A model generated the notes under the pieces. The model saw only the letters and a list, made by a program, of their open reading frames with translations, had not been told where the DNA came from and searched no databases. A program made the position numbers and the translations under genes. From an uncultured Collinsella sp. (GTDB lineage Bacteria > Actinomycetota > Coriobacteriia > Coriobacteriales > Coriobacteriaceae), in NCBI GenBank assembly GCA_900544135.1, contig UQTU01000002.1, forward strand, positions 155,667 through 219,666: DNA of 64,000 nucleotides, in the 5' to 3' direction. Below, one piece after another: positions 42,153-51,737 of the stretch; position 1 is the stretch's first letter, and every line of letters starts with the position of its first letter.

Positions 42153-43490
42153 ATGCCCCAGAACATCTTCGGTACCGATGGCGTCCGTGGCGTCGCCAAT
42201 GCCGACCTCTCGTGCGACCTCGCGTTTCGCCTGGGCCGCGCGGCGACCAAGTTCCTTGGTCCGGACATCTGCATCGGCCGCGACACGCGTCTTTCGGGCA
42301 CCATGCTCGAGAGCGCTCTGACCGCCGGCATCATGGCCGAGGGCGGCCGTCCGCACTGCTGCGGCGTCATCCCCACGCCGGCCGTGGCCCTGCTCACCGT
42401 CCAGAACGAGCTCGACGGCGGTATCGTCATCTCCGCTTCGCACAATCCGCCGGAGTTCAACGGCATCAAGTTCTTTAGCCGCAAGGGCATGAAGCTTCCC
42501 GATGCGGTCGAGGAAGAGATTAGCGCCTGGGTCATGTCCGAGGAAGCCATGGCTGCCGACACGCTGCCGACCGGTGCCGGCGTGGGCCACATCATCAAGA
42601 TGAAAGACGCTCGCAAGGCATACGTCGACCACGCCATCGATACGCTTGATGGCCTGAGGCTCGATGGCCTGGTCGTTGCCGTTGACTGCGGTCACGGTGC
42701 TTCCTGCCAGACCACGCCCGCCGCGCTGCAGCGCTTGGGCGCCACGGTGCACGCTATCAACACCGATTACTGCGGCACTGACATTAACGTTGAATGCGGC
42801 TCTACGCACCTCGAGCCCCTGCGCGAGCTCGTGCTGCGCACCCATGCTGACATCGGCCTGGCCCACGACGGCGACGCTGACCGCGTACTGTTCGTGGACA
42901 GCGAGGGCAATGAGATCGATGGTGACTACATCCTGGCTATCTGCGGTTCTGACCTTGCCGCTCGCGGCAAGCTCGCCAACTCCGAGATCGTCTCGACCGT
43001 CATGTGCAACCTGGGCTTCTCCATTGCCATGAAAGAGCAGGGCTTCGAGATGGTTCAGACCGCCGTGGGCGACCGCTACGTTCTGGAGCGCATGCTCGCG
43101 GATGGCGCCGTCATCGGCGGCGAACAGTCCGGCCACATCATCTTCCTGGAGCACAACACCACCGGTGACGGCCTGGTGACGGCTCTGCAGCTGCTGGCCG
43201 TGCTCAAGCGCACCGGTCGTACCCTCACCGATCTTGCCGGCATCATGAAGAAGTACCCGCAGGTACTCGTCAACGTGCATTCCGACAACAAGGCCGGCCT
43301 GGACGATTGCCAGCCCATTTGGGACGCCGTCGCTGCCGCCGAGAAGGAGCTTGACGGCCGCGGCCGCATTCTGGTGCGCCCGAGCGGTACCGAGCCGCTG
43401 GTCCGCGTTATGGCCGAGGCCGAGACGCACGAGCTGACCCAGCGTGTTGTCGACGACATCGTCGAGGTTGTCAAGCGCGAACTTCCCTAA
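42153..43490 (+). CDS. glmM: Phosphoglucosamine mutase
   Basis: The 445-residue enzyme interconverts glucosamine 6-phosphate and 1-phosphate for peptidoglycan precursor synthesis. It has the opening FGTDGVRG, the phosphoserine loop ISASHNPPEFNGIK, the metal site DGDADR and the phosphate-binding ending RPSGTEPLVRVM. The ribosome site is AAGGAGCG. A sugar PTS component and nagB follow, forming an amino-sugar neighbourhood. Confidence 0.96.
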   Translation: MPQNIFGTDGVRGVANADLSCDLAFRLGRAATKFLGPDICIGRDTRLSGTMLESALTAGIMAEGGRPHCCGVIPTPAVALLTVQNELDGGIVISASHNPPEFNGIKFFSRKGMKLPDAVEEEISAWVMSEEAMAADTLPTGAGVGHIIKMKDARKAYVDHAIDTLDGLRLDGLVVAVDCGHGASCQTTPAALQRLGATVHAINTDYCGTDINVECGSTHLEPLRELVLRTHADIGLAHDGDADRVLFVDSEGNEIDGDYILAICGSDLAARGKLANSEIVSTVMCNLGFSIAMKEQGFEMVQTAVGDRYVLERMLADGAVIGGEQSGHIIFLEHNTTGDGLVTALQLLAVLKRTGRTLTDLAGIMKKYPQVLVNVHSDNKAGLDDCQPIWDAVAAAEKELDGRGRILVRPSGTEPLVRVMAEAETHELTQRVVDDIVEVVKRELP

Positions 43491-43561
43491 TGGTCAAAAA
43501 CGGGTGCCAAGTGGTAAACTGTTAAAGCTATTTTGATTGATTGGTATGTCCGAGGGGGAGC

Positions 43562-44059
43562 ATGTTCACTAAAGTCCTAAGGTCTTTTGGTATGCGTGGA
43601 CGAGTTCTTACGCTGGATGCTCCCATCTCGGGCGACGTCATTCCGTTGTCCGAGGTCAATGACCAGACATTTGCTACCGGCCTTTTGGGCCAGGGCGTGG
43701 CGATTCAGCCTACCGGCACGCGTGTGATTGCGCCGGCAGACGCCAAGGTCGAGGCCATTTTTCCCACGGGTCACGCCGTTGCGCTCAACACGGTCGATGG
43801 CCTAGACGTGCTCATCCACGTTGGTTTGGACACTGTTCAGCTTGAGGGCAAGCATTTTAGCGTGCATGCACAGGTGGGCGATGTCGTCCATAAGGGCGAC
43901 GTGCTCATCGAGTTCGATCGCGAGGCAATTGCTGCCGAGGGCTACGATGTGACGGTTCCCATCTTGGTGTGCAACTCCGTTGAGTTCTCGAGTATCAAGG
44001 GCTCCGTTGGCGTGCATGTCGAAGAGATGGACCAGCTCATCGTTGCTCGGGAGCGCTAG
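43562..44059 (+). CDS. PTS glucose-type EIIA component
   Basis: The 165-residue phosphocarrier is of the EIIA-Glc (Crr-like) family. The active His is H86 in LIHVGLDTVQLEG, with the partner His H71 fifteen residues earlier, the same spacing as in E. coli EIIA-Glc. It stands alone without EIIB or EIIC, so it may serve several sugar permeases or a regulatory role. The start at 43562 follows GAGGGGGAGC; ATG 43541 has none. nagB downstream suggests amino-sugar use. Confidence 0.88.
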   Translation: MFTKVLRSFGMRGRVLTLDAPISGDVIPLSEVNDQTFATGLLGQGVAIQPTGTRVIAPADAKVEAIFPTGHAVALNTVDGLDVLIHVGLDTVQLEGKHFSVHAQVGDVVHKGDVLIEFDREAIAAEGYDVTVPILVCNSVEFSSIKGSVGVHVEEMDQLIVARER

Positions 44060-44101
44060 CAAGTGCACGTGGCCATTAGCCTACAATTCAAACACGTTTA
44101 T

Positions 44102-44131
44102 GGAGGGCGCCCTTGAAAGAGGGCGCCCTCC
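44102..44131 (+). terminator. Terminator-like hairpin after the EIIA gene
   Basis: A perfect 11-bp stem GGAGGGCGCCC/GGGCGCCCTCC with an 8-nt loop; no T-run. The remaining 200 nt before nagB contain nothing recognised. Confidence 0.6.
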
Positions 44132-44331
44132 GTGGCAAGATGGGATTTGTCCGAAGCTAAACGGCTTTGGGTCACCGTGGACGGGCAGGGGCCTCGACGC
44201 GGCTAGACACGAGACACATACATTACGCGACCTCGCCCTGGTGGCCGCACACGTTGGTTGCGGCCGACGCGGGCCGCGGGCAAGTGCTTGTAAGGGGAGC
44301 CTTGCCTCTCTTGTACGAGAAAGGACGCGTA

Positions 44332-45060
44332 ATGAAGATCATTAAAGCTAAAGACTACGAGGATATGAGCCGCAAGGCCGCCAATATTATCTCGGCGCAG
44401 GTTATCCTCAAGCCCGATTGCGTGCTGGGTCTTGCCACCGGCTCCACCCCGATCGGTGCCTACAAGCAGCTCGCTGCTTGGTACGAGAAGGGCGACGTCG
44501 ACTTTGCCGAGGTCAGCACCTACAACCTGGACGAGTATCGCGGCCTTTCGCACGACGATCCCCAGAGCTATCACTACTTCATGCGTGAGAACTTCTTCGA
44601 TCACATCAACATCGACCTGAACAACACGCATGTGCCCGACGGTTCCAACCCCGACGCCGCCGCTGCCTGCTCTGAGTACGACAAGATCGTCGCCGCCGCC
44701 GGTTACCCGGATCTGCAGCTGCTCGGCATTGGCAACAACGGCCACATCGGTTTCAACGAGCCCGATGACCACTTCTCCAAGGGCACGCACTGCGTCGACC
44801 TCACCGAGAGCACCATTCAGGCCAACAGCCGCCTGTTCGACAGCATCGACGATGTTCCCCGTCAGGCCTACACCATGGGTACCCAGACCATCATGTATGC
44901 CCGCATGATCCTAGTCGTCGCCAACGGCGAGGCCAAGGCTCAGGCCGTGCATGACATGTGCTATGGTCCGGTTACGCCCGCGTGCCCGGCTTCGATCCTG
45001 CAGCTGCACACCAACTGCGTTGTCGTTGCCGACGAGGCCGCCCTTTCGCTCTGCGAGTAG
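44332..45060 (+). CDS. nagB: Glucosamine-6-phosphate deaminase
   Basis: The 242-residue enzyme turns glucosamine 6-phosphate into fructose 6-phosphate and ammonia. It has the phosphate loop LGLATGSTPIGAY, the catalytic YNLDEYRGL (Asp) and GIGNNGHIGFNEP (His). The start at 44332 follows GAAAGGACG; upstream in-frame ATGs lack a site. It works opposite to glmM-dependent use of glucosamine 6-phosphate, and its ammonia links to the glutamine synthetases. Confidence 0.94.
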   Translation: MKIIKAKDYEDMSRKAANIISAQVILKPDCVLGLATGSTPIGAYKQLAAWYEKGDVDFAEVSTYNLDEYRGLSHDDPQSYHYFMRENFFDHINIDLNNTHVPDGSNPDAAAACSEYDKIVAAAGYPDLQLLGIGNNGHIGFNEPDDHFSKGTHCVDLTESTIQANSRLFDSIDDVPRQAYTMGTQTIMYARMILVVANGEAKAQAVHDMCYGPVTPACPASILQLHTNCVVVADEAALSLCE

Positions 45061-45092
45061 CGCGAATCCTGCATCTCGACATAGCCTTGCCT

Positions 45093-45121
45093 AAGGCCTC
45101 CGCTTTGCGGGGGCCTTTTTG
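45093..45121 (+). terminator. Rho-independent terminator of nagB
   Basis: Stem AGGCCTCCGC/CGGGGGCCT with loop TTTG and TTTTT. Confidence 0.88.
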
Positions 45122-45508
45122 TTATCCCTCTCCGCCCGCTTGACCAAAATCTTGCCGCAAGCTTGACGAATGCCGGATGCCCAACAGCTTGATTCATTCC
45201 ATACCAGATTCTATGCAAAAATGCCACTAAAAGGTCGTAGACGGTAGCGGGTGCTAGGCGAGTTGAATGACATAGCTGAACCTTGTTCATTTGCGTTACA
45301 CTGCCGCTTAGATGGGACAAGCTGACAAGCTCATTTACCTGCTTAAAGACCGATTAGTCGGGGGATTAATAACAATCGGCCCTCGCTGTACAAAAACTTG
45401 CCGCTTGCGTACCAAAAGACAACCTAGAACACAAGGTCGCTCTATTCATAGCGCGGCTTGTATGGTCTTGCGGTTACAGTGTCCATACGGTCGAGTTGAG
45501 GAGCGGGC
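45122..45508. other. Intergenic leader of the STAND-BTAD gene
   Basis: 387 nt, more AT-rich than its surroundings. It contains short related words (CTTGCCGCAAGCTTG and CTTGCCGCTTGCG) but no gene, repeat family member or clear promoter that I can support. Confidence 0.5.
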
Positions 45509-48508
45509 ATGGTAAACGATTTGGGCAGTATGGACGACCTCGAGCTGATGCCGCTGGGCGGTGGCTATATGGTGCGACGCGAACGCTTGATGAATGAGCT
45601 TCTCGCCAAGGGCCGAAAGGCCGGCATCGTGGTTCTTTATGCGCCCGACGGGTTTGGGAAGACCTCGGTGCTGCTGCAGTACACCCATGAGGTTAAATGC
45701 GACCCGACGCGAGGCCCCGTGCGGATTATCGAGGCCGATCGCGCCACTGGGCGCGAGGTGTTTATGCAGCTCGAGGTGGTTACCGAAGAACTCAAAGACA
45801 AACCGCACTCCCTTATCGCGATTGATAATGTGCCAAACCTCGATCAGCACGATACCGAAGACCTCATCGACAGGATTCGCGGCCTGCGCGCTATGGGGGT
45901 GGGGGTCTTTATCTCCTGCCGTCCTTCAAATCGTCAACTGATTCATGGGCTGGGCGATTCGGTTAAGATCAATGCGCAGATGCTCAAGGTGCATGCCTAT
46001 GAGTATTCGGCGTGGGCATCGGCGTTTTCGATCAGCACATCGCTCGACTTTTATCAGCTCACGCAGGGCGTGCCCGAGCTCGTTTCGGCATTGCAGACGG
46101 GTCTGTATGGCCAAGGCGACGTAGCCGGTCTGCTCGAAAACGAGATTGTCAACGTATATGGCGCGGCACTTGTCGATCTGGCTTCGCTCGACAATAATGC
46201 GCTGTTTTGCGTGGCATGTCTCATGGTTTTGATGGGCGAGGGCAATATCGCAGAACTCGAGGCTTGTGGGGTGAGGCTATCGATGGTCGACCAGTCCTAC
46301 TTTGTACGCGACTACCCGATCTTTGGCTTGGATCCCGCCGAGCGGAGTTTTACGTGTCTGGGCACGGAGGATAACGGACGCTTGCGCTTGCGTAAGTTGG
46401 TGGCCGAGGTTCGCCCCGAACTTGTTCCGAGGGCGGCCCGGATTTTGCTTAAGGCGGGCCGATGCGATGCGGCGATGGGCCTGGCTGACGCCTTTTTGGA
46501 CCGTGATGCGGTCCTTGAACTTGCTGGGCAGTATGGGGTCGATCTGGCTCTGACGGGGCACGGGGCCGATATCTGCCGAGCAGCGCTGGGCACGATCGAT
46601 GCCGAGGATCCGGCTCCAGAGCCAACGCCTGCCGAGGCGCTTGGCGTATATCTGGCAGCGGTCAGCGTGTCCAATACAAAGCTCGCTCGCTATATGGCAT
46701 CGGTCATCGAGCGCGGGGGCGAACGAGCGGCCTGCGAAATAGACCCTGTTTCATGGAGGGTGGCCCAGACACTGACGGCTGTTTGCTATGGGGACAACGG
46801 GCTTGGGCTCCCTACGAACCTGGCCGTGCCAGAAATCGAGACATCCCATACCGCACTCGATATGTTGTCCGCGCATATCGAGGTCAAGCGCTGCCTGACC
46901 GAGCGGGGAGATGACGGCGGCGTTCTACAGCAGCTCAAAACGAGCAAGGCCTACGACTGTGAGCTCGACATCGCGGGGATTGTTATACGGGCCGATAGCA
47001 TGCTGGTGGAGCTTTTTGACGGGTCGTTTGCGGGAACCGACGAGCGCGACGACGAGATGACGGTGGTGCGGGAGGCACTCGACGTACGTGGGCTTAAGGC
47101 GATGGCTATCTGGGTGCGCATGGTGTTGGCGGCACGGCGGCTCCTTTCCGGCCTGCCGGTAACCGACGACGCGGCATTCAACGAGCTCGATCGTTTTGCC
47201 GTGCGCATGCGCGACAACCAGATTCAGCTGTTTGGCCTGTTGCTAGAAGGCTGGCAGTCGCTGGCAGAGGGACGGCCGGTTAATGCAAAGTTCCGTGCGG
47301 TCCAAGTGCTCAAACTTGCCGAGGAGTCGATTGCGTACATGCGCGATAACGCATTGCTGCTGGAGCGCGCGGCGTATCTGCGTAACACCTCGATGGTTTC
47401 GGTGCGCGAGGAAGCGGAGTTGCTCGATATAAGCCAGACGCAGGTTGGTGGAGCGGAGGCCTGGATGGTGGCGCTGCATTTGGCCTGTGCGGGCCGAGAC
47501 GGCGATCTTGCGGCCTGGATGTCCATGAATCGTGCGGGGATTCTAGAGCCATCGTATCGGCTCTTTGCGCGCCTTGCCATGCATTGTCTGGGCGAGCCGG
47601 CGACCAGGATTCGCAAGAAGCTTCCCGTGCGCGAGCTGTCGCGGTATTCGCTGCGCGACGATCTGGAAGGGGAGGGCGAGCGCCTGTTCCAGGCCGGCGA
47701 GGTTGAAGCCGTTGATACCATCGACCATATCGAGATTCGCATGTTTGGTGCGTTTCGCGCCGAGCGCGATGGGTTTCCCATTACGGACAAAATGTGGCGC
47801 CGCAAGAAGGCGGCGACACTTGCCGAGCGGCTTGCGCTGGGCATGGATGCGCTCGTCGATCGTGAGACGCTGGCCATGGAGCTGTGGCCCCATGCTGAGT
47901 TCAATAGCGCCCGCAACAACCTGTACTCGACGATATCGCGCTTGCGGTCGGCTTTGGGGCCGACGCCGGATGGCAAGTCGTGTGTGCTCATCCAAAATGA
48001 ATGCATCGGACTCAACGGCGACTACGTCAAGACCGATGTACGGCTGTTTGACCAGATAAGCCGCGAGGTTTTGGGAAATCGCACGGGTGCGCGCGGGCCC
48101 CATTTAGTTGAGCTGTGCCTTAAGATTGAGCAGCTTTATGCCGGACCGCTGTATGTTCCCAATGGCTGTAACCCCACCTACTTTTTGCGTATGCGACGCA
48201 TTATGCAGTCAAAGTACATCGATTGCATGATTAAGGGAGCAAATGCCGCCCTAGAAGAAAACGACCTGCAGTCGGCGATTTGGCTGGCGGAGTCGGGGCT
48301 TCGGCAGGAAACAGCGCGTGAGGATATGGTGCGCTGCGCCATGCGCGTCTACAGTGCGGCGGGGCGGCGGCGCGATATCGTCGAGCTGTACAGCGGGCAT
48401 ATGCACCATCTAAGGGAGCAGGTCAATGGCGTGCCCGAGCCCGAGACGCGGCGTCTATACGAGCGCTTGGTGGAGGGGCGGCTCAATCGCGTGCTGGTCG
48501 AGCGATAA
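45509..48508 (+). CDS. STAND-type ATPase regulator with C-terminal SARP/BTAD domain
   Basis: The 999-residue protein begins with a MalT-like P-loop ATPase (APDGFGKTS near residue 50; SLIAIDNVPNLD as Walker B). A long helical repeat region follows. It ends with a winged helix and bacterial transcriptional activation domain of the SARP/AfsR type (IEIRMFGAFRAERDG, then NSARNNLYSTISRLRSALG; about 745-999). The usual MalT-LuxR order is thus replaced by a BTAD. Such proteins act as inducer-sensing transcription activators; the ligand and targets are unknown. The ribosome site is GAGGAGCGG. It is monocistronic. Confidence 0.8.
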   Translation: MVNDLGSMDDLELMPLGGGYMVRRERLMNELLAKGRKAGIVVLYAPDGFGKTSVLLQYTHEVKCDPTRGPVRIIEADRATGREVFMQLEVVTEELKDKPHSLIAIDNVPNLDQHDTEDLIDRIRGLRAMGVGVFISCRPSNRQLIHGLGDSVKINAQMLKVHAYEYSAWASAFSISTSLDFYQLTQGVPELVSALQTGLYGQGDVAGLLENEIVNVYGAALVDLASLDNNALFCVACLMVLMGEGNIAELEACGVRLSMVDQSYFVRDYPIFGLDPAERSFTCLGTEDNGRLRLRKLVAEVRPELVPRAARILLKAGRCDAAMGLADAFLDRDAVLELAGQYGVDLALTGHGADICRAALGTIDAEDPAPEPTPAEALGVYLAAVSVSNTKLARYMASVIERGGERAACEIDPVSWRVAQTLTAVCYGDNGLGLPTNLAVPEIETSHTALDMLSAHIEVKRCLTERGDDGGVLQQLKTSKAYDCELDIAGIVIRADSMLVELFDGSFAGTDERDDEMTVVREALDVRGLKAMAIWVRMVLAARRLLSGLPVTDDAAFNELDRFAVRMRDNQIQLFGLLLEGWQSLAEGRPVNAKFRAVQVLKLAEESIAYMRDNALLLERAAYLRNTSMVSVREEAELLDISQTQVGGAEAWMVALHLACAGRDGDLAAWMSMNRAGILEPSYRLFARLAMHCLGEPATRIRKKLPVRELSRYSLRDDLEGEGERLFQAGEVEAVDTIDHIEIRMFGAFRAERDGFPITDKMWRRKKAATLAERLALGMDALVDRETLAMELWPHAEFNSARNNLYSTISRLRSALGPTPDGKSCVLIQNECIGLNGDYVKTDVRLFDQISREVLGNRTGARGPHLVELCLKIEQLYAGPLYVPNGCNPTYFLRMRRIMQSKYIDCMIKGANAALEENDLQSAIWLAESGLRQETAREDMVRCAMRVYSAAGRRRDIVELYSGHMHHLREQVNGVPEPETRRLYERLVEGRLNRVLVER

Positions 48509-48540
48509 AAAACGGGCGCCCGAAGTACTTAGGCACCCGT
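48507..48540 (-). terminator. Terminator of the yhbY gene (minus strand)
   Basis: On the minus strand ACGGGTGCC pairs with GGCGCCCGT (one mismatch), followed by TTTTTT. Confidence 0.75.
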
Positions 48541-48577
48541 AAGCTTGCTATGTGTTGGCTCGTCGGATCATTGGCTC

Positions 48578-48877
48578 TTAGACGAGCTTGATCTTCTCGA
48601 TGTCCTTGCGCGAGGACTCGCGATACAGCGAGAACTTGCGGCCGATGACCTGGACGACCTCGGCGTGGCATCGCTCGGCGAGTTCTTCGGCGGCCTCGCG
48701 GGCGGAAAGACTGGAGCCATCGAGCACAGAGCACTTAACGAGCTCATGCTTCTCCAGATAGGCGACCGTCTGCTCGACGGTGCCCTCGTTAATATCGGAC
48801 TTACCGATGATGATGGCGGGGTTGAGGTGATGGGCCATGCTGCGAAGCTGCTTGACCTGGGCTCCTGTCAGTGCCAT
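48578..48877 (-). CDS. yhbY: YhbY-family (CRM domain) RNA-binding protein
   Basis: The 99-residue protein is a single CRM domain: LTGAQVKQLRSMAHHLNPAIIIGK, then the GxxG-like loop region, ending RKFSLYRESSRKD. YhbY-type proteins bind pre-50S ribosomal particles and help assembly. The length is typical. It is alone on the minus strand between the STAND-BTAD gene and the methyltransferase; the 180 nt upstream contain nothing recognised. Confidence 0.92.
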   Translation of the reverse strand: MALTGAQVKQLRSMAHHLNPAIIIGKSDINEGTVEQTVAYLEKHELVKCSVLDGSSLSAREAAEELAERCHAEVVQVIGRKFSLYRESSRKDIEKIKLV

Positions 48878-49058
48878 GGGTTCTCGCTTTCTATGTATGG
48901 GGCGCCCCGCGACGGGGCCTTAATCTACGTGAGCTGTCCCACGATAGCGCAGGAACGGCGCGGTGTGGAGCGCGTTTGCCCAGTTCGCAAAGAATGCGGA
49001 TGCCGAACTGGCGGATGGCGCGGGCTGTAGCGGGGCAAGCGGCGCGAGTGCAATTGAG

Positions 49059-49946
49059 CTACAGGCGACTCGCAGAAACTGGTGTCCAGGCAATAAAGGC
49101 CCAGCGGACCTTGCGGACGTGGTCGAGCATGTAACGTCCCTGCGGCACACCCTTGGAGCCCGGCTCACCGGCATGGGGGTTCTCAATCATGTGTTGGGCG
49201 ATGTAGTCGCGCAGGCAGTCGATCTTATCCTCGTTGCCATGCTCGAGCATACGGGAAAAATCCGCCACGCCCGCTTCAAGGCTGTCAAAGGTATCGCGAC
49301 GAGGCGATTCAAAGTACGTAACCTGCGGCAGGGCACCCATCTGAATGAGGATATTAAAAGCATACACAAAGCCATTACTGCAGGTAACCGAGGCGCCGAT
49401 AGCGTTCATCAGGTGCAGATCATAGCGCGGGCTGGAGTTAGCGACCATCGTGACAGCACAACGCCGACGAGCCGTGCGGTCGAGCTTGGCAAGCGCGCCT
49501 TTAAGGTCATTTGTGGTGACGGAACGACTGGCAAAGGCAACATCCACAGTCTTGGCAACCGGTCCAACCAAATCCCAATCATCGTCCCAAGCAAGTTCAA
49601 GCGGCGTAATCAGGTCCTCGAGCCCATAGTACTCAATGCCAGCATCTAGGGTGCCCAACATGGCAGGAGAGAAGTCGGCAGCAATCACGGGATGCCCGTC
49701 TTGCGCAAGCGGAATAGCAATCGACCCAGCCCCACACCCCATATCAAGCACCGACTCACCAGGCTCAAGCGCCAACAGCTTTATAAAATCTCGGGCATAC
49801 GGAGCAGTTTCAAGCGGTCGAAAATGCCGAGCCCTTTTATCCCACTCAAAAGAATCATCAGCCCGCCGCCGACCAGCCTGCAGGCGCATCCATTCGCCAT
49901 TCCAATCCGCAGCAAGCAGCTCAGAACGATTCTCCCCATCAACCAC
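49059..49946 (-). CDS. Class I SAM-dependent methyltransferase
   Basis: The 295-residue protein has the SAM-binding loop VLDMGCGAGSIAIPLA (about residues 66-81), an acidic end to strand 2 (VIAADFS), and a Rossmann core. The substrate is not evident. The start is a GTG at 49946 behind AGGAGG; the longer frame from 50000 lacks a site. Base composition is more A/C-rich on the plus strand than in its neighbours, which may mean recent acquisition. Nested palindromic element copy 2 lies upstream, between it and the UPF0210 gene. Confidence 0.8.
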   Translation of the reverse strand: MVDGENRSELLAADWNGEWMRLQAGRRRADDSFEWDKRARHFRPLETAPYARDFIKLLALEPGESVLDMGCGAGSIAIPLAQDGHPVIAADFSPAMLGTLDAGIEYYGLEDLITPLELAWDDDWDLVGPVAKTVDVAFASRSVTTNDLKGALAKLDRTARRRCAVTMVANSSPRYDLHLMNAIGASVTCSNGFVYAFNILIQMGALPQVTYFESPRRDTFDSLEAGVADFSRMLEHGNEDKIDCLRDYIAQHMIENPHAGEPGSKGVPQGRYMLDHVRKVRWAFIAWTPVSASRL

Positions 49947-50113
49947 GGGCCAACCTCCTAGCAACAAAAAAAGCGGCCCCTCCCAAAAGAAGAGCCGCAA
50001 CCAGCATATATCAGAAAGAACCGATCCAACGCCAAACCGCCCTCACAACCAAGGCGGGCAGGAGCGAAGCGACTGCCATACGGGATAGAACCCAACTGAG
50101 GTCCCGTTGTGCG

Positions 50114-50247
50114 GGAGCCCCGGGGAGGGCAAATATATAAGGTCGATCGCGAGTTCCGCACGAGCCGGAGAGCACTTAATGTGCTCTCCGTGCGAGTCAG
50201 GACTGTCCGAGCAGGCGACCTTATATATTTGCCCTCCCCGGGGCTCC
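50114..50247 (-). repeat. Nested palindromic element E, copy 2
   Basis: Outer arms are a perfect 32-bp inverted repeat (50114-50145 and 50216-50247), unrelated in sequence to those of copy 1. On the minus strand the interior reads TCGGACAGTCCTGACTC, a hairpin GGAGAGCAC-ATTAA-GTGCTCTCC, then TCGTGCGGAACTC, the same blocks as in copy 1. It lies 17 nt downstream of the UPF0210 gene in the sense orientation. Confidence 0.9.
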
Positions 50248-50264
50248 TCGCCAGTCCCCCTCAG

Positions 50265-51629
50265 CTAGTTCTTCAGCGAGTTCAGCGGCGCCGGGAAGCG
50301 TCCACCGCGGTGGGCAAGCACGGTGCCGGCGTTGGGGTTCACCGGCATGATGGGCGCACGGCCAAACAGGCCGCCGTACTCGACGCAGTCGCCCACGCCC
50401 TTGCCGATGGCGGGGATCACGCGCACGGCCGTGGTCTTGTTGTTGATGACGCCGATGGCCATCTCGTCGGCGATGATGCCGGCGATGGTCTCGACCGGGG
50501 TGTCGCCGGGGATGGCGATCATGTCCAGGCCAACGGAGCACACGCAGGTCATGGCCTCGAGCTTCTCGAGCGAAAGCGCGCCGGCCTCGACGGCGGCGAT
50601 CATGCCGGCGTCCTCGGACACGGGGATAAAAGCACCCGAGAGACCGCCCACGCTGGAGCTAGCCATGACGCCGCCCTTCTTGACGGCATCGTTGAGCATG
50701 GCGAGCGCGCAGGTCGTGCCGGGACCACCGCAGGTGCCCACGCCGATGATCTCGAGGATGCGAGCGACGGAGTCGCCGATGGCGGGCGTGGGAGCCAGCG
50801 ACAGGTCGACAATGCCCTTCTCGACACCCAGGCGATGGGCGGCCTCGCGGCTCATGAGCTCGCCGGCACGGGTGATCTTAAAGGCGGTCTGCTTAATCTT
50901 CTCGGCGACTTCCATCATCGATGCAGAGTCGGGCAGCGTCTCCAGGGCTGCGGCCATAACGCCGGGGCCCGAGACGCCTACGTTGATGACGGCGTCGGCC
51001 TCGCCACCGCCGTGGACGGCGCCCGCCATAAACGGGGAGTCCTCGACCATGTTAGCAAAGCAGACAAACTTGGAAGCGCCGACGGAATCCTGGTCGGCCG
51101 TGAGTTTAGCGGCATCGATGATGGTCTGGGCGGCCATAAGCACGGCGTCCATGTTGATGCCGGCACGCAGGCTGGCGACGTTGACGCTGGAGCAGACACG
51201 GCTCGTGGTGGCGAGCGCCTGGGGGATGGACTGGATGACGCGGCGGTCGGCGTCGCCGATGCCCTTCTGGACGAGTGCGGAGAAGCCGCCCAGGTAATCG
51301 ATGCCGAGCGTCTCGGCCGCGCGGTCGAGGGCATGCGCGATGGGGGTGAGGTCCTCATCCTTGCAGCACGCGGCGATCTGCGCCACCGGGGTGACGGAAA
51401 CGCGCTTGTTGACAATGGGGATACCGTACTCGCGCTCGAGGTTCTCGGCGGTCTCGACCAGATGCTCAGCCGTGTGCGTCACATGGTCGTAGATCTTCGT
51501 GCACATGCGGTCGAGGTTCTCGTCACCGCAACCCATGAGCGAAACACCCATGGTGATGGTCCTGATGTCGAGGTTCTGTTCCTCAACCATGCCGCGGGTT
51601 TCCGCGATTTCTGCGGGCGTGATCGCCAT
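50265..51629 (-). CDS. UPF0210 (PFL-family, DUF711) protein
   Basis: The 454-residue protein matches the UPF0210 family throughout (RTITMGVSLMGCGDENLDRMCTKIYD; NVGVSGPGVMAAALE; GVGTCGGPGTTCALAMLNDAVKKGG). The fold is related to pyruvate formate-lyase, but the function is unknown. The start at 51629 follows ATAGGAGCG; the ATG at 51686 lacks a site. It usually sits beside a small ACT-domain gene, which is absent here. It lies 108 nt downstream of metH on the same strand and may be cotranscribed. Confidence 0.9.
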   Translation of the reverse strand: MAITPAEIAETRGMVEEQNLDIRTITMGVSLMGCGDENLDRMCTKIYDHVTHTAEHLVETAENLEREYGIPIVNKRVSVTPVAQIAACCKDEDLTPIAHALDRAAETLGIDYLGGFSALVQKGIGDADRRVIQSIPQALATTSRVCSSVNVASLRAGINMDAVLMAAQTIIDAAKLTADQDSVGASKFVCFANMVEDSPFMAGAVHGGGEADAVINVGVSGPGVMAAALETLPDSASMMEVAEKIKQTAFKITRAGELMSREAAHRLGVEKGIVDLSLAPTPAIGDSVARILEIIGVGTCGGPGTTCALAMLNDAVKKGGVMASSSVGGLSGAFIPVSEDAGMIAAVEAGALSLEKLEAMTCVCSVGLDMIAIPGDTPVETIAGIIADEMAIGVINNKTTAVRVIPAIGKGVGDCVEYGGLFGRAPIMPVNPNAGTVLAHRGGRFPAPLNSLKN

Positions 51630-51737
51630 CCTTGCGCTCCTATCTGCCAAAACGAGCATAGTCTTATCTATTCTAACGTGCCGCACGTGCCAAGTGGCGC
51701 GTGCGGCACGTTTTGGTGCTCGGTTGTTTCCGTTGTG

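Noticed and set aside
44132..44331. A regulatory RNA in the nagB leader
   Set aside because: The region is long enough, but no known riboswitch or ribozyme core was recognised.
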